NCBI RefSeq assembly: GCF_020329485.1
Contig: NZ_JAGKJI010000003.1
Location: 248,001 to 312,000, forward strand
Length of the DNA stretch: 64,000 nucleotides
Direction: 5' to 3'
Source: Bradyrhizobium cenepequi
GTDB taxonomy: Bacteria > Pseudomonadota > Alphaproteobacteria > Rhizobiales > Xanthobacteraceae
The first letter of the stretch is position 1. Every line of letters begins with the position of its first letter. Below the pieces are notes generated by a model, which worked only from the letters and a program-made list of their open reading frames with translations, searched no databases and was not told the origin of the DNA. A program made the translations under genes and the position numbers. Of this stretch, positions 17,758-27,305 are shown in pieces.

Positions 17758-18524
17758 GGTTGGACCGTCTTTCTGGCGATGGAATAGGCCGCCCAGTCCC
17801 GCGAGTTCGGCGGACTGGTCGTCGACAGCCACGCATAGTGGCCGATTGGCTCGAAACCGGTCGCGCCGAGAAGCCCCTCGATTTCGAACGGAAACCAGTA
17901 ACGGAGGTGGTGTGCTTCGTCGATCCGATGGATCGTCGATTGTGCAACGTCCTCGCAGAACAGCGTGTAATTCACCTGAACGGTCGCGCTGGCCTCGTTG
18001 TGGTTGGACTGCGCGATCCGGGTGACGCGCAGGGGCGGGCGCTCCACGATCTTGACGCGGGTTTCAACGCCCTGCGCGAGCACGGCGCCGCCATACCAAT
18101 AGTCGAACAGGAGAATGCCGCCCGGCTTGAGCGCGATGGCCGCACTCGCCAACATGCTCTGAAGTCTTCCCTGGCGGGTCTGGTAGCTCGCCACATGGAA
18201 CAGCGCGACCGCGGCGTCGAACTCCCGCTCCGGGCCGGCTTCACAGACGTCACCCTGCCGGAACCGAACCCGTGCCGCACTGTCTCCCGTACGCGCCTCG
18301 GCCCGGCGGATCATGTCTGCACTGATGTCGACGCCGGTGACCGTCCATCCCCTGCGCGCAAACTCACGGGCGTGTACGCCGGTGCCGCATCCGAGATCGA
18401 GCAGCGTCCCGGGCGTCGCGCCATGGCGACGAAGCTGCACGTCCACAAAGGAGGCTTCCGCGGCATAATCCTTATCCTGATAAAGGAGGTCATACCACGG
18501 CGCATAGCGTTCGAAGGCGCTCAA
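17754..18524 (-). CDS. SAM-dependent methyltransferase, class I
   Basis: 256 residues. Motif I is LLDLGCGTGVHAREFARRG (about residues 42-60), followed by the acidic VTGVDIS. Later motifs include FDAAVALFHVASY and ALKPGGILLFDYW. The N-terminus FERYAPWYDLLYQDKDY is common in methyltransferases that act on sugars or small molecules. It overlaps both neighbours by 4 bp, so it is translationally coupled to the DegT aminotransferase upstream and the glycosyltransferase downstream. N- or O-methylation of the amino sugar is the simplest guess. Confidence 0.88.
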   Translation of the reverse strand: MSAFERYAPWYDLLYQDKDYAAEASFVDVQLRRHGATPGTLLDLGCGTGVHAREFARRGWTVTGVDISADMIRRAEARTGDSAARVRFRQGDVCEAGPEREFDAAVALFHVASYQTRQGRLQSMLASAAIALKPGGILLFDYWYGGAVLAQGVETRVKIVERPPLRVTRIAQSNHNEASATVQVNYTLFCEDVAQSTIHRIDEAHHLRYWFPFEIEGLLGATGFEPIGHYAWLSTTSPPNSRDWAAYSIARKTVQP

Positions 18525-19642
18525 GCAAGGATCTCCTTCAGCGCCTGTGCGGATCGCACGATCTGGTCGTCCGTTAGCGCAAGGCCGCTCGGAAGATAGA
18601 AGCCGCGGCGCGCGATCCGCTCTGCGTGGGGATGCGAGTCGCCCGTGAACAGGCCGGCTCTGCGCAGGACGGGCTGTTCATGCATGCACCAAAAGAAGGG
18701 ACGGGTGCCGATGCCCTTGCCGGCAAGCCGACGCATCGCTTCTTTGGCGTCGAACGCGATCGCGTCTTTCAGCACGACGCCATACACCCAATAGATGTTA
18801 TCAGCGTAATTGGTACGGGGGACAGGGCGCTGGATCAGATCGACACCCTCCAGGAGCTCGTCATAGCGCCGGCCGGTCCGGCGCTTGATGTCGATCATCT
18901 CGCCCAGCCGCTCGGTCTGGGCGACGCCGAGCGCGGCCTGCAGGTTGGTCATGCGCGCGTTCCATCCAAGCTCGTCATGGACGAAGCGCTGCTCGGGCTT
19001 GAAGCAAAGATTGCGGAGGCTGCGGAGGCGGTCGGCGAGCTCAGCGTCATCGGTCAGGATCATGCCGCCTTCGCCTGTTGTGACGTGCTTGTTCGGATAG
19101 AAGCTGAACGTGCTCACGTCTCCAAAGCTGCCGCAGGGCCGGCCGCGATAGGTCTGGCCGTGCATCTCGGCGGCGTCCTCGATCACGCGAAGGTCATGCT
19201 TGCGCGCCAGCTTAAGGATCGGGTCGAGATCGACCGGCAGGCCATAGATATGCACCACCATGATGGCGCGGGTTTTTGGCGTGATCGCTGCTTGCACTGC
19301 GTCCGCCGTCATATTCCAGGTGTTCGGATCACAATCGACCACGACGGGAACAAGTCCGGCGCGAATCACCGCGGATGCGCAGCTGATGATCGTAAACGTC
19401 GGGATGATGACTTCGCTGCCCGGCGCGAGCGAAAGCGCGTGAACGGCAATCTCGAGCGCAACGGATCCGTTGGTGACGGCAACGCCGTGACGGCGTCCCG
19501 CGATCTGCGCCATGGCCGCCTCAAAGCGCGGAATGAACGGACCTTCGGAAGATATCCATCCGGTGCGAACGCACTCGGCCAGATATTCAGCTTCGTTTCC
19601 GTTGAGAAGCGGCGTGTTGACTGGAACGAAAGCCTGCGTCAC
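18521..19642 (-). CDS. DegT/DnrJ/EryC1-family sugar aminotransferase, GDP-perosamine-synthase-like
   Basis: 373 residues. The PLP lysine lies in GSFGDVSTFSFYPNKHVTTGEGGM. The start ('NEAEYLAECVRTGWISSEGP'), VTNGSVALEIAVHAL, PTFTIISCASAVI, AVHIYG-like VVHIYGLPVDLDP and WNARMTNLQAALGVAQ closely follow GDP-perosamine synthases such as V. cholerae RfbE. These put an amino group on C4 of GDP-4-keto-6-deoxymannose, the product of Gmd (encoded at 30650). Other VioA/ArnB-like NDP-sugar aminotransferases remain possible. It overlaps the cupin gene and the methyltransferase gene by 4 bp each. Confidence 0.88.
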   Translation of the reverse strand: MTQAFVPVNTPLLNGNEAEYLAECVRTGWISSEGPFIPRFEAAMAQIAGRRHGVAVTNGSVALEIAVHALSLAPGSEVIIPTFTIISCASAVIRAGLVPVVVDCDPNTWNMTADAVQAAITPKTRAIMVVHIYGLPVDLDPILKLARKHDLRVIEDAAEMHGQTYRGRPCGSFGDVSTFSFYPNKHVTTGEGGMILTDDAELADRLRSLRNLCFKPEQRFVHDELGWNARMTNLQAALGVAQTERLGEMIDIKRRTGRRYDELLEGVDLIQRPVPRTNYADNIYWVYGVVLKDAIAFDAKEAMRRLAGKGIGTRPFFWCMHEQPVLRRAGLFTGDSHPHAERIARRGFYLPSGLALTDDQIVRSAQALKEILA

Positions 19643-20115
19643 GCAACCGGACCCTTGATCCGCTTCACCACAGCCGGCGCCTCGGGGAAGCGCGTCTTGT
19701 CGCCTTCACCCGCGTAGGGCCCCTGCTTGATTTCAATCATCTCGAGCGGTTCCAACACCTCGAATCCGTGGGCGCCGCTGCAAAGAAGAATGACGTCTCC
19801 GGCCGCGAGCACGCGGCTCTCCAGATATTCTTCGCGCTCGGTGTAGAAGTCGACCTGCAGCTTGCCTTTCTGGATCACCAGCACTTCCTGGGTGTAGTGA
19901 ACCTCGCGCGTCACCTTGTTGTGTCGATGCGGCGCAATGCTCTTACCCTTAGGGTGGCTCATATAGGCAAGCTGCTGCGACAATTCGGGCGTGGAGAAAA
20001 ACGTGATGCCCGGTTCCCGAAAGGAGGCGCGAACGATGATCGCGTAGAGCTGATCGTTAAAGCGACAGTGTTCGACGCTATCCATGAGGCGATCCGAAAA
20101 GGTGAGTAAATTCAA
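19639..20115 (-). CDS. Cupin-fold protein of polysaccharide loci
   Basis: 158 residues. A cupin barrel is indicated by the histidine-rich HPKGKSIAPHRHNKV, then VLVIQKGKLQVDFYTE and LAAGDVILLCSGAHGFEVLE; GPYAGEGDKTRF ends the domain. Small proteins of this type recur beside sugar aminotransferase and methyltransferase genes and may be epimerases or ketoisomerases, but their activity is not well defined. Its stop overlaps the start of the DegT aminotransferase (ATGA), a coupling that suggests it acts on the same nucleotide sugar. Confidence 0.75.
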   Translation of the reverse strand: MNLLTFSDRLMDSVEHCRFNDQLYAIIVRASFREPGITFFSTPELSQQLAYMSHPKGKSIAPHRHNKVTREVHYTQEVLVIQKGKLQVDFYTEREEYLESRVLAAGDVILLCSGAHGFEVLEPLEMIEIKQGPYAGEGDKTRFPEAPAVVKRIKGPVA

Positions 20116-20203
20116 GAGCCAAGCGGCGATTTCGCGGGCAATGTGGCTATTTTGGCCGTTGGCGTCAAGGAGATATTCCGTCCATCCGGTCGCGCTGGAG
20201 GCG

Positions 20204-21382
20204 TCACAAGTTTTCGACGGCTGCCAGGATTGCGCGGGTTCGTTCGCGATAATTGTGGGCTGTCAGCGTGCGGCGCTGACCGGCAGCGGCAATCTCCTGT
20301 CGTGCCGCATTGTCGGCGAGATATCGCTCGATCTTTTTAATGCAGTCGTCGATCGAGCGCCACGCCACGACTTCGCGGTCCGGGTCGAACAGCGTATGCA
20401 GGTTGTCCTTGAAGTCGGTGAGCAGGAACGTGCCGACGCCGGTCGCCTCGAACAGCCGCACATTTCCCGCTTCGCGGCCGACCATGTCGATGTGGGAGTT
20501 CAGCGTGATGCGAGAGCGCCGCATCGCCTGATACATCTCAGCACCCCAGGCCTCGCCTTGAAAGCAGCGATGCAGGGGGGAGGAGGCGGGCAGGCCCGGC
20601 GCGATATTGCCGAACAGCTTGAGATCGTAGCGCGCGGCAACGGCCTCCAAGAGTGCGATCCGTTGCCGATGATCGGCCGAGACGGTGCCCACAAAGGAGA
20701 TATCGACGTCCGCGGTCGTTGCCGGAGGTAGCGCGTCGTTGACGCAGGGCTCGAAGGCGAGGTGGCTCACTTGGGCGCTGACGCCATGGCCTCGGAAAAA
20801 CGCGACCGTGGCGGCCAACTGGGAGATCAACAGGTCATAGACCCGCCAGTCCTCGCCGCGGGTCGGCGAAATCCCGATCTGGCCAACGAGTTTAGGCTTG
20901 CCGATTCCCTTGATGCGACGCATCAGCGCGGTGTCGATGTGAAACGTGTCCTGGTTGAGCACCAGATCTGGCCTGAAATCCTCGATCTGGGCGAGCAGAA
21001 TTTCTTCCGCCTGCGCATCGAGCTTCGGGCTGAGCCCAACCTTGCGGGCGAACGGCCTCAATATCGGCTTGAACGGCGCGACCGCCTGCAGCAGCCACGC
21101 CGGAAGTCGGTCACTGGCGCCCATGGCCGGCTCCGTGACGGCCGCGGCCATGCCATGCTCCCGCGCCCAGGCTGCCTGCAGCCAAGGATTGTTGACGTGG
21201 ATCTCCGCCGCGGAATGGCCTAAGGCCTCAAAATTCTTCGAGTAGAAGTCCGCGACCCCGAACAGGCTGGCATTACGAGCCGCCATTTGGGCGGCGTAGG
21301 ATCTATTCTCAAGACCAGGCTGTTTGCGATAGAGCCAAGCGAGGAAGCGCGGATAATCCGCGTTGAGGATCATTATCCGCAT
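20204..21382 (-). CDS. CgeB-like glycosyltransferase
   Basis: 392 residues. The C-terminal third has the CgeB/GT1-like donor-binding pattern: NSHIDMVGREAGNVRLFEATGVGTFLLTDFKDNL then a tail ending NYRERTRAILAAVENL. The N-terminal half starts MRIMILNADYPRFLAWLYRK and carries VLNQDTFHIDTALMRRIKG. CgeB-type transferases glycosylate surface structures. It is the first gene of the leftward operon, 88 bp before the cupin gene, and its own promoter must lie in the 21383-21980 gap. Confidence 0.82.
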   Translation of the reverse strand: MRIMILNADYPRFLAWLYRKQPGLENRSYAAQMAARNASLFGVADFYSKNFEALGHSAAEIHVNNPWLQAAWAREHGMAAAVTEPAMGASDRLPAWLLQAVAPFKPILRPFARKVGLSPKLDAQAEEILLAQIEDFRPDLVLNQDTFHIDTALMRRIKGIGKPKLVGQIGISPTRGEDWRVYDLLISQLAATVAFFRGHGVSAQVSHLAFEPCVNDALPPATTADVDISFVGTVSADHRQRIALLEAVAARYDLKLFGNIAPGLPASSPLHRCFQGEAWGAEMYQAMRRSRITLNSHIDMVGREAGNVRLFEATGVGTFLLTDFKDNLHTLFDPDREVVAWRSIDDCIKKIERYLADNAARQEIAAAGQRRTLTAHNYRERTRAILAAVENL

Positions 21383-21983
21383 GGTTTCTCAGATTGCATT
21401 CCTTGGCTGTATCTCTGCCTCACAAGATGTGTAGGCGCGGTCGCCACTATCATGCATAGCCTTTAGTACGACAATCCCAAGTAACTGTCGGTTGGGCTGC
21501 TCGTTCTTACGTGCATATAGCAATGACGGCGCGCGCGAGCGAGCAGCTTCATTAAGCGCGTCCGGCATGACAAAATTGAGAGTCCTATCGCCACCAGCCT
21601 GCGCGGCACATATTACCGTTAGTTCGAGCTGCCGTCATCTTACATCCTTCGGCCGAGCCTTCGATGGCTATGCCTTATAATCAGAGAATCAGCGGCTCAG
21701 CCAAACCGTTCACGTTCAGCGGATTCGAAAAAAAAACCGCACCTAGCCTATTGAACGTCTCGGCGGCCGTGGGTAAGGGAAATACCCTTCCGCGGGGCGT
21801 GCGCAAAAATTTCTTAAGACTTTGATTCAGTCTCCTTCCGGCTCGATCGTCTGTTGAAGTGAGGCACCATGAACGCGGCATTCCGCCGTGTCGTCATGCG
21901 CGTGTCCCAGGAGACCAGCGAGCACCCGTGCAATCTGAGATCGGTTACAAGCGCGGCGGAGTGCGGAATCCACAGAGGCGACG
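21383..21983. other. Intergenic region with no recognised gene
   Basis: 600 bp upstream of the leftward CgeB-like gene and of a rightward hypothetical gene. The short open frames seen here lack protein-like composition. It is AT-richer around 21760-21840 with a CTTAAG site. Presumably it holds the operon promoter; I could not place -35/-10 boxes with confidence. Confidence 0.4.
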
Positions 21984-22349
21984 ATGGACGGGTACTATCT
22001 AGCTATTGGCTTCATCATCGTTCTTGCCGTCGTGATGTTCTGGGAAATTGTGGCGCTCATGGCGCTTAGCATCATCAGCCTGCAGGCGGCTGACTGGCTG
22101 GACGCTGGCAAATGGACGTCGTGGACCTTGGCTACCCAATTCGGCATCCCTTTTGACTTCCATTCTGGCCATCGGATGATGCTCCATCGGGGGATCCACT
22201 ACCTTCTCTTCGACACCCAGGCCGCATTGGTGTTATTTGTCGCCGCATTGGCAGGCGCTCCGCTCAAACGATGGCTAGAGGGTCCTTCCGAGCCGTCAGA
22301 GGTGTCGCCAAGGGCGTCGGGCTCCTCCGGGCCCGTCGGCAGGGACTAG
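21984..22349 (+). CDS. Small hypothetical membrane protein, 121 residues
   Basis: Two strongly hydrophobic stretches are visible: YYLAIGFIIVLAVVMFWEIV continuing into ALMALSII (residues 4-32) and LVLFVAALAGA (about 82-92). A hydrophilic, Ser/Pro-rich tail follows. AGAGGCGACG precedes the ATG. I do not recognise a family. Position in a polysaccharide locus hints at an envelope role, but nothing in the sequence proves it. Confidence 0.5.
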   Translation: MDGYYLAIGFIIVLAVVMFWEIVALMALSIISLQAADWLDAGKWTSWTLATQFGIPFDFHSGHRMMLHRGIHYLLFDTQAALVLFVAALAGAPLKRWLEGPSEPSEVSPRASGSSGPVGRD

Positions 22350-22763
22350 GCATAGCTGCTGGCAAGCAGGCTTAGACGCACTGAGGCTGCGGCTGCGACC
22401 TACCGTAGTGCGCACCGCGAACTGCCGCTCCCTGCAGGGCCTAGCCGTACCTCAACCTTTCGGGGCGAATTTTCTCAATCCAAGAAGGGCGCCTCCCATC
22501 CGTCTGGCGCCAAGTCTGGATAGGAAGCGACAGGCCGGAGCAGCCGCGCGCGACTCAGCGCTACGGGATTCGCTTGCAATCTATGCGGAACAGGAATTAT
22601 CGAGGGTTGTTGTGCTTACGCGACATTCGAGATAGTGATCGGTGACTAACCCATGGTTGTAGGCCTGCTGCTTGTCATGACTTTTGGAAAGTTCATTGAT
22701 TTTGCGTATTCTGTCGCTCGGTCGGGGCAACGCAGAGTCGGCAAGTAGTGTTAAGTAGCTAAC
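22350..22763. other. Intergenic region with no recognised gene
   Basis: About 410 bp between the small membrane protein and the epimerase. No convincing coding frame or RNA was seen. The right part becomes AT-rich (TTAAGTAGCTAACTTG near 22749-22765), consistent with a promoter and a weak ribosome site for the epimerase. Confidence 0.35.
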
Positions 22764-23753
22764 TTGACGGTCATGCTTGATAAGAAATCCACACCAGAAA
22801 CTGGATCTCGGCCAGTTGTACTGGTAACGGGAGCAAATGGTTTTGTCGGCCGTCACCTAACCCCTGTACTGTCACAAGCAGGCTGGAGGGTTCGGCGGGC
22901 TGTCCGAAGTTCCGGGTCATCCATTCATGATGAAGTCGTTGCTGGATCGATCGGCCCTTCGACCGACTGGTCAGAGGCGCTGACCGGAACGCAGGCGGTG
23001 GTTCATCTGGCGGCGCGAGTACACCAAGTCAAAGAAGAGAGCGCGATAGACGTTTACCGAACGATTAACGTCGAAGGTACGTTACAGCTCGCTCGATCTG
23101 CTGCAAAGGCAGGCGTCAAGCGGTTTATCTTTGTGAGTACCATGCTGGTTCATGGGAGTTGTACCGACGATCGCGCTCCGTTTCGAGAGTCCGATGAACT
23201 TGCGCCGCGAGGAGTTTACGGGGTTTCGAAAGCAGAGGCAGAACTTGGATTGAAGCAATTGGCTGCGGATCTGCCGATGAGCATCACCGTTATCCGACCG
23301 CCGCTAGTCTATGGACCGGGGGCTGTGGGCAATTTCCATCTCTTGGTCAAAGCGATACGCTCGGGGGCTCCGCTCCCGTTCGCCGCGGTTCACAATCGCC
23401 GCGCGTTCGTGGGCGTGCAGAACTTGGCCTCCTTCATCGCAAACAGGCTTACGCATAAGGAAAAGGCCTTCGACGTATTCCTGGTAGCCGACAAGGAGCA
23501 AGTCTCGACGCCAGAATTTATTGGGAGGCTGGCGCGAGCGATGGACAGAAAGGCGCGGCTTTTTCCAGTTCCGCGCAAGGCGTTGGAGCTCCTTCTGCGC
23601 GCAAGTGGCAGGCCCCGAATCCGTGACAGCCTTGTTGGCAGCCTGCAGGTTGATCTATCGAAGCTGATAGCCACCCGGTGGCAGCAAGAGCTTACTCTCG
23701 ACGAGGGCCTTTCCGTCGCGGTTCGAACAGCCGATGGTGAGCACGCGATCTGA
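22764..23753 (+). CDS. NAD-dependent epimerase/dehydratase (UDP-hexose 4-epimerase-like)
   Basis: 329 residues of the extended short-chain dehydrogenase fold. The NAD site is VLVTGANGFVGRHL (about residues 20-33), then VVHLAARVHQ, the serine region FIFVSTMLVHG and the YGVSKAEAEL catalytic Tyr/Lys motif. IRPPLVYGPGAVGNFHLLVKAI is typical of the UDP-GlcNAc/GalNAc 4-epimerase-like proteins that precede initiating sugar-phosphate transferases. The TTG at 22764 or the ATG at 22773 may be the start. The downstream partner (a WecA-like transferase in many genomes) is absent; only a 17-codon ATG frame overlaps its end. Confidence 0.88.
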   Translation: MTVMLDKKSTPETGSRPVVLVTGANGFVGRHLTPVLSQAGWRVRRAVRSSGSSIHDEVVAGSIGPSTDWSEALTGTQAVVHLAARVHQVKEESAIDVYRTINVEGTLQLARSAAKAGVKRFIFVSTMLVHGSCTDDRAPFRESDELAPRGVYGVSKAEAELGLKQLAADLPMSITVIRPPLVYGPGAVGNFHLLVKAIRSGAPLPFAAVHNRRAFVGVQNLASFIANRLTHKEKAFDVFLVADKEQVSTPEFIGRLARAMDRKARLFPVPRKALELLLRASGRPRIRDSLVGSLQVDLSKLIATRWQQELTLDEGLSVAVRTADGEHAI

Positions 23754-23974
23754 GATGAGCAGCGCTGTTAGCGCTCGGCCGGATAACCAAGACTATCGGA
23801 GGACATAGCTACCGACCTACCGAAGCGCTTGTAGTGGCTGGTTCGCAGGAGCGCGCCCGTGAGAGGCGGTACGATCCAGCGTACCCATCAAGGTTTGAGC
23901 CACGCGTAAAAGCGGCTTCGTCGGCAAGCACTGGTGTGTCGCTCGGCAACGGCGCCGCCACTGAAGGACTCAGA

Positions 23975-25279
23975 TCAACGAAGGTCGGCAGCTGGTTCTT
24001 TCGAAAACACCTCTGGCGGACTGATGTACCATAATAAGAACAATACCCCACAACCATGAGTGATGAAGGCTGTGGATAGCGGTACGTTGAGAATGACTTG
24101 GGACATGACAGAGCTCGAGATGAAGACCAGTGACGGTGGTAATCGTGCCGAAGCGCTGTTGCCTAGCGCAACGACGAGACCGCAAATGAGAGCTGATAGT
24201 GGTGCTAGTTTCATTCCGACAGAGGCGATGCCCTCAGTCGCAAACAGGGAAGCATTGTAGTTTCCCAACCCATATGCATGCGCCATTACTACGCCAAGCT
24301 GATCTTGATAAGGGCAATCCACTAGCGCCTTCACGAACGACAAATGACAAAAGTAGGTCGGCTCATGTCGGGCGAAAAATTCATTGTAGACGGCCAAGGC
24401 CGCCGCCGGGGTATCAATCATTCGAAACGCGAAAAGACGGAAGGCATCGTTCTCGTGTTGTCCAAGGAGTGCTGCCAAGACACCGACCAGAAGCGGTATA
24501 GCCAGACTAAGTACTGCGGCCAGCCGAATTTCGAAAAGTCGGCCGAGGAGGGCAATGAACAACAGCCACGCAGGTGTGAACAGAGCGCTCTTGCTTAACG
24601 TGATCGGAAAGAAAAGAGCCAGCAAGACGAGCGACGCCACAGCCTTCAAGTACTGTTGCCGCAACAGAAAACAAGCAAACACGAACGGGATAAGTGAACT
24701 TGAGAAAACGCCAGCGCCATATCTCAACAATGCGGGCAATTTAAGTTCATTTCGCAGCCGAGCGGTGAGTAGTTCATTGCGGAAGTCTGCAAAGCTGCCA
24801 AAATCAGCACGGAAACTGTAGACCATCCCGAGAAGGATCACTGCGATCCCCAATGCTAGGATGAGCAACAAGAAACGGTCAAAAGTACGAGGCGCAAGCG
24901 ATAACAGCGCTTTTGGCCGCGCGCGTAGCATCAGGGCGGGTACTAGAAACGCAACGGTAGAAATCAGCGCGGACGCACCGGCAAGATAATGATTGTAGTC
25001 TCTAATGGTAAAAGCGTTCAGAAATAAGAAACCGGCAACCATCTGATATAGATAGAAGCCGACGACATACCCGAAGCTGAATTGTGTTGATCCGAATGCC
25101 CACGCAAGCGGGATCAGAGCTGCAAGCATCAACCACAAGCCCATGGATCCCTGCAGCGGATCGCCGGCCGTGAGTTCTGGACGGTAGACGGAAGCATACA
25201 CAAACGATAGGCAGACTGCAGCTATGTGAGCTACGACACAACCAACAATGACGATACGTCTGTCGCGATCTGACATCAT
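23975..25279 (-). CDS. Multispanning membrane protein, probable O-antigen/repeat-unit polymerase (Wzy-like)
   Basis: 434 residues if started at the ATG at 25279 (GGAAC just upstream); the frame extends to 25324. About 11-12 hydrophobic segments are present, with a long hydrophilic loop late in the chain (FFARHEPTYFCHLSFVKALVDCPYQDQLG) containing YGLGNYNASLFATEG. This layout and the loop position match oligosaccharide repeat-unit polymerases, which have little sequence conservation. It lies among glycosyltransferase genes. The call rests on topology and context. Confidence 0.65.
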   Translation of the reverse strand: MMSDRDRRIVIVGCVVAHIAAVCLSFVYASVYRPELTAGDPLQGSMGLWLMLAALIPLAWAFGSTQFSFGYVVGFYLYQMVAGFLFLNAFTIRDYNHYLAGASALISTVAFLVPALMLRARPKALLSLAPRTFDRFLLLILALGIAVILLGMVYSFRADFGSFADFRNELLTARLRNELKLPALLRYGAGVFSSSLIPFVFACFLLRQQYLKAVASLVLLALFFPITLSKSALFTPAWLLFIALLGRLFEIRLAAVLSLAIPLLVGVLAALLGQHENDAFRLFAFRMIDTPAAALAVYNEFFARHEPTYFCHLSFVKALVDCPYQDQLGVVMAHAYGLGNYNASLFATEGIASVGMKLAPLSALICGLVVALGNSASARLPPSLVFISSSVMSQVILNVPLSTAFITHGCGVLFLLWYISPPEVFSKEPAADLR

Positions 25280-25625
25280 GTTCCTAAGTGACTTCGTTGT
25301 GTCACGACGGCTGCCGAGCAGCAATCCGCTGGCCTCTCAAAGCGCCCTTGTGCTATGCCGCTGTGTGCCGTGGGACGGCAAGGCAATATACTACATACTC
25401 GTGCTGGTGCAGCCTTTCGTTGTTGATCCGACATTGAGGAGCGCTTGTGCGCCGGGCGAATGAAAATCTGGGTCCGTTCGCACGTCGAACTCCGCCTGGA
25501 TTCCTTGGGTTGCATCCGATCGGAAAGGTGCGCCATATGCATACAGCGATCCTTTCGTAAGTAATTCGATCGGAGGAATATCCACGACAGCTCGAACAAG
25601 ACGGTAGGCGAACGTCGTCGTGGCC
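25280..25625. other. Intergenic region between Wzy-like and glycosyltransferase genes
   Basis: 345 bp. Minus-strand open frames cross it (for example 25391-25648) but I recognise nothing in them, and they overlap the end of the neighbouring glycosyltransferase. It may be leader DNA or a relic of a lost gene. Confidence 0.3.
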
Positions 25626-26780
25626 TTAACCGACTGAATTGGGTTCACTTCGTCCTAGGACATCAAAATAGATGCTCTTCACACGCTGCATGAAAGTCCT
25701 TTGTTCGTATAGTTCTTTGGCGCGCCTATTTCCTGACTGGCCTAACCGTAAAGCCAACGAAGGATCTCCGAGGACTTCAGTTAGCGCTGAAGCGAGCGCG
25801 CTGGGATCATTCGGCGGAATTGTAAGGGCTTCTAAGTTATGTCTTGCGATATGCGGTACCGCGGTCGGCAAGGTCGTATTTACAACAGGTAATCCAGCTG
25901 CCATCGCTTGCAACTGAACCAGCCCAAACGCTTCAGCCTGCGTTACCGAGGGGAATGCGAGAACTCGCGCGGCATGCAAGTATGACTTCACTTCGCTGTC
26001 GCTAATAGCTCCGAGGAAGGTGATACGATCGGAAAGCCCCGAGTCGACGGCCATCTTTTCCAGTTCGCTTCGAAGCGCCCCTTCTCCGACGAGCACTAAT
26101 TGTCCGTCCACGGCCTTGAGGGCCTCAATCAATACGGCAAATCCCTTGTACGGGACCAGCCGCCCCAAGGCTAGAATCATTCTGGGGTACTTCCGTGTCA
26201 ACTCTTCGGCCTTTGTTTTCTCCTGAGATGAGCAGCACGACCAATAATCGATGTCGATCCCGTAGGGCACAACGACGCATTTTGCTCTGAACGGCTGGAG
26301 AAGGCGCGAATTTTCTATTGATGACTGATCGGCAACGATGATCCGATCCGCTCGGTCTAAGGTCCGGGTGATTGCGGGAGCGAGAAGCATTAGCAGCTGA
26401 GGATAGGTTGTGATGTCAGCGTGCCAAAACACGACGAGGCCTACACGGTTCGAAAGTCGCGAAACTGCAAGATCGGCGAGTGGGAACGGTGCATGGTGAA
26501 CCACGATATCGAAATCGAGTGCGCGACGACGAAGGGCAAAAGGGTAGGTGGGCGCCAAAGGCGTCGAAAACAATGTACCCAGGGATCCAACAGCCTCTAC
26601 GGGCGTGCCGTCGATAGTCTCGCGCCGAAAGCGACCGCGCGTACGGGCGACGAGCACGCGATTGTCGATCGACTCTCTAGACTCGCGACTTAGAACGGAG
26701 ATAACGGAGGGCACTCCACCCTCTAGGTCGCCGCGATATACCTTGTAGGTGTGGAGAATTTTGAGCGGCTCAATCGTCAT
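25626..26780 (-). CDS. Glycosyltransferase family 4
   Basis: 384 residues from the ATG at 26780, which gives the standard GT4 start (LKILHTYKVYRGDLEGGVPSVI); the frame is open to 26864. The donor domain has ILALGRLVPYKGFAVLIEAL, LVGEGALRSELEKMA, ITFLGAISDSEVKSYLHAA and the E-x7-E region FPSVTQAEAFGLVQLQAMAAGLPVV. It probably transfers a hexose during repeat-unit assembly. Its N-terminus is similar to the 31-codon glycosyltransferase stub at 32890, so the two derive from related genes. Confidence 0.9.
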   Translation of the reverse strand: MTIEPLKILHTYKVYRGDLEGGVPSVISVLSRESRESIDNRVLVARTRGRFRRETIDGTPVEAVGSLGTLFSTPLAPTYPFALRRRALDFDIVVHHAPFPLADLAVSRLSNRVGLVVFWHADITTYPQLLMLLAPAITRTLDRADRIIVADQSSIENSRLLQPFRAKCVVVPYGIDIDYWSCCSSQEKTKAEELTRKYPRMILALGRLVPYKGFAVLIEALKAVDGQLVLVGEGALRSELEKMAVDSGLSDRITFLGAISDSEVKSYLHAARVLAFPSVTQAEAFGLVQLQAMAAGLPVVNTTLPTAVPHIARHNLEALTIPPNDPSALASALTEVLGDPSLALRLGQSGNRRAKELYEQRTFMQRVKSIYFDVLGRSEPNSVG

Positions 26781-27068
26781 TGGTCCGAGCTGTGGTACAT
26801 ATGCTGTGGACCTAGCAAACTGAGGGTACGGTCGGTTAACGCGGCTGTCGTTCCCGATCTTCACGCCAGAGGAATGGAGGCCTTTTCTGCGGATTCCCCT
26901 CTAGTTTATACGTAATTCAACTGGGGTGCTAGATCTACCTTGCGAATTTTGCTGCCGTCGGCGCGGATCATAGCAAGCGGCCTCGCTGCCGACCGCTCGC
27001 CCGCGGAGCCGGAGTGATCCGCATGGCCGGCTGCGCACGTGAAAAGACCGTAAAGTCGGGAGGGAGAA

Positions 27069-27305
27069 ATGGACGAGTTGACACTGATGATAAAGCGCTG
27101 GCTTGCTGCAAACGACATTCCCGAGGATGGCTTTGCGCTCGTATTGAATTTCAGGAACGCTCATGGCGGCATGCAATGCGAAGAAGCGGTTCGGCGCGAG
27201 ATGATGGAGGCTGAGCCCAACCAGGTCGCTCGGCTGACGCTGTACGATGAGTTCGAAGTGAACGGCATCACAGTGCGTGTCCAAAGCCCGTTGCAGGTCT
27301 TCTAG
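27069..27305 (+). CDS. Small hypothetical protein, 78 residues
   Basis: An excellent ribosome site (GGGAGGGAG) lies 4 bp before the ATG. The product is acidic and soluble (DELTLMIKRWLAAND; RLTLYDEFEVNGITVRVQ) with a probable helix followed by beta strands. I do not recognise a family. The strong translation signal and protein-like composition make it likely to be expressed. Confidence 0.55.
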   Translation: MDELTLMIKRWLAANDIPEDGFALVLNFRNAHGGMQCEEAVRREMMEAEPNQVARLTLYDEFEVNGITVRVQSPLQVF

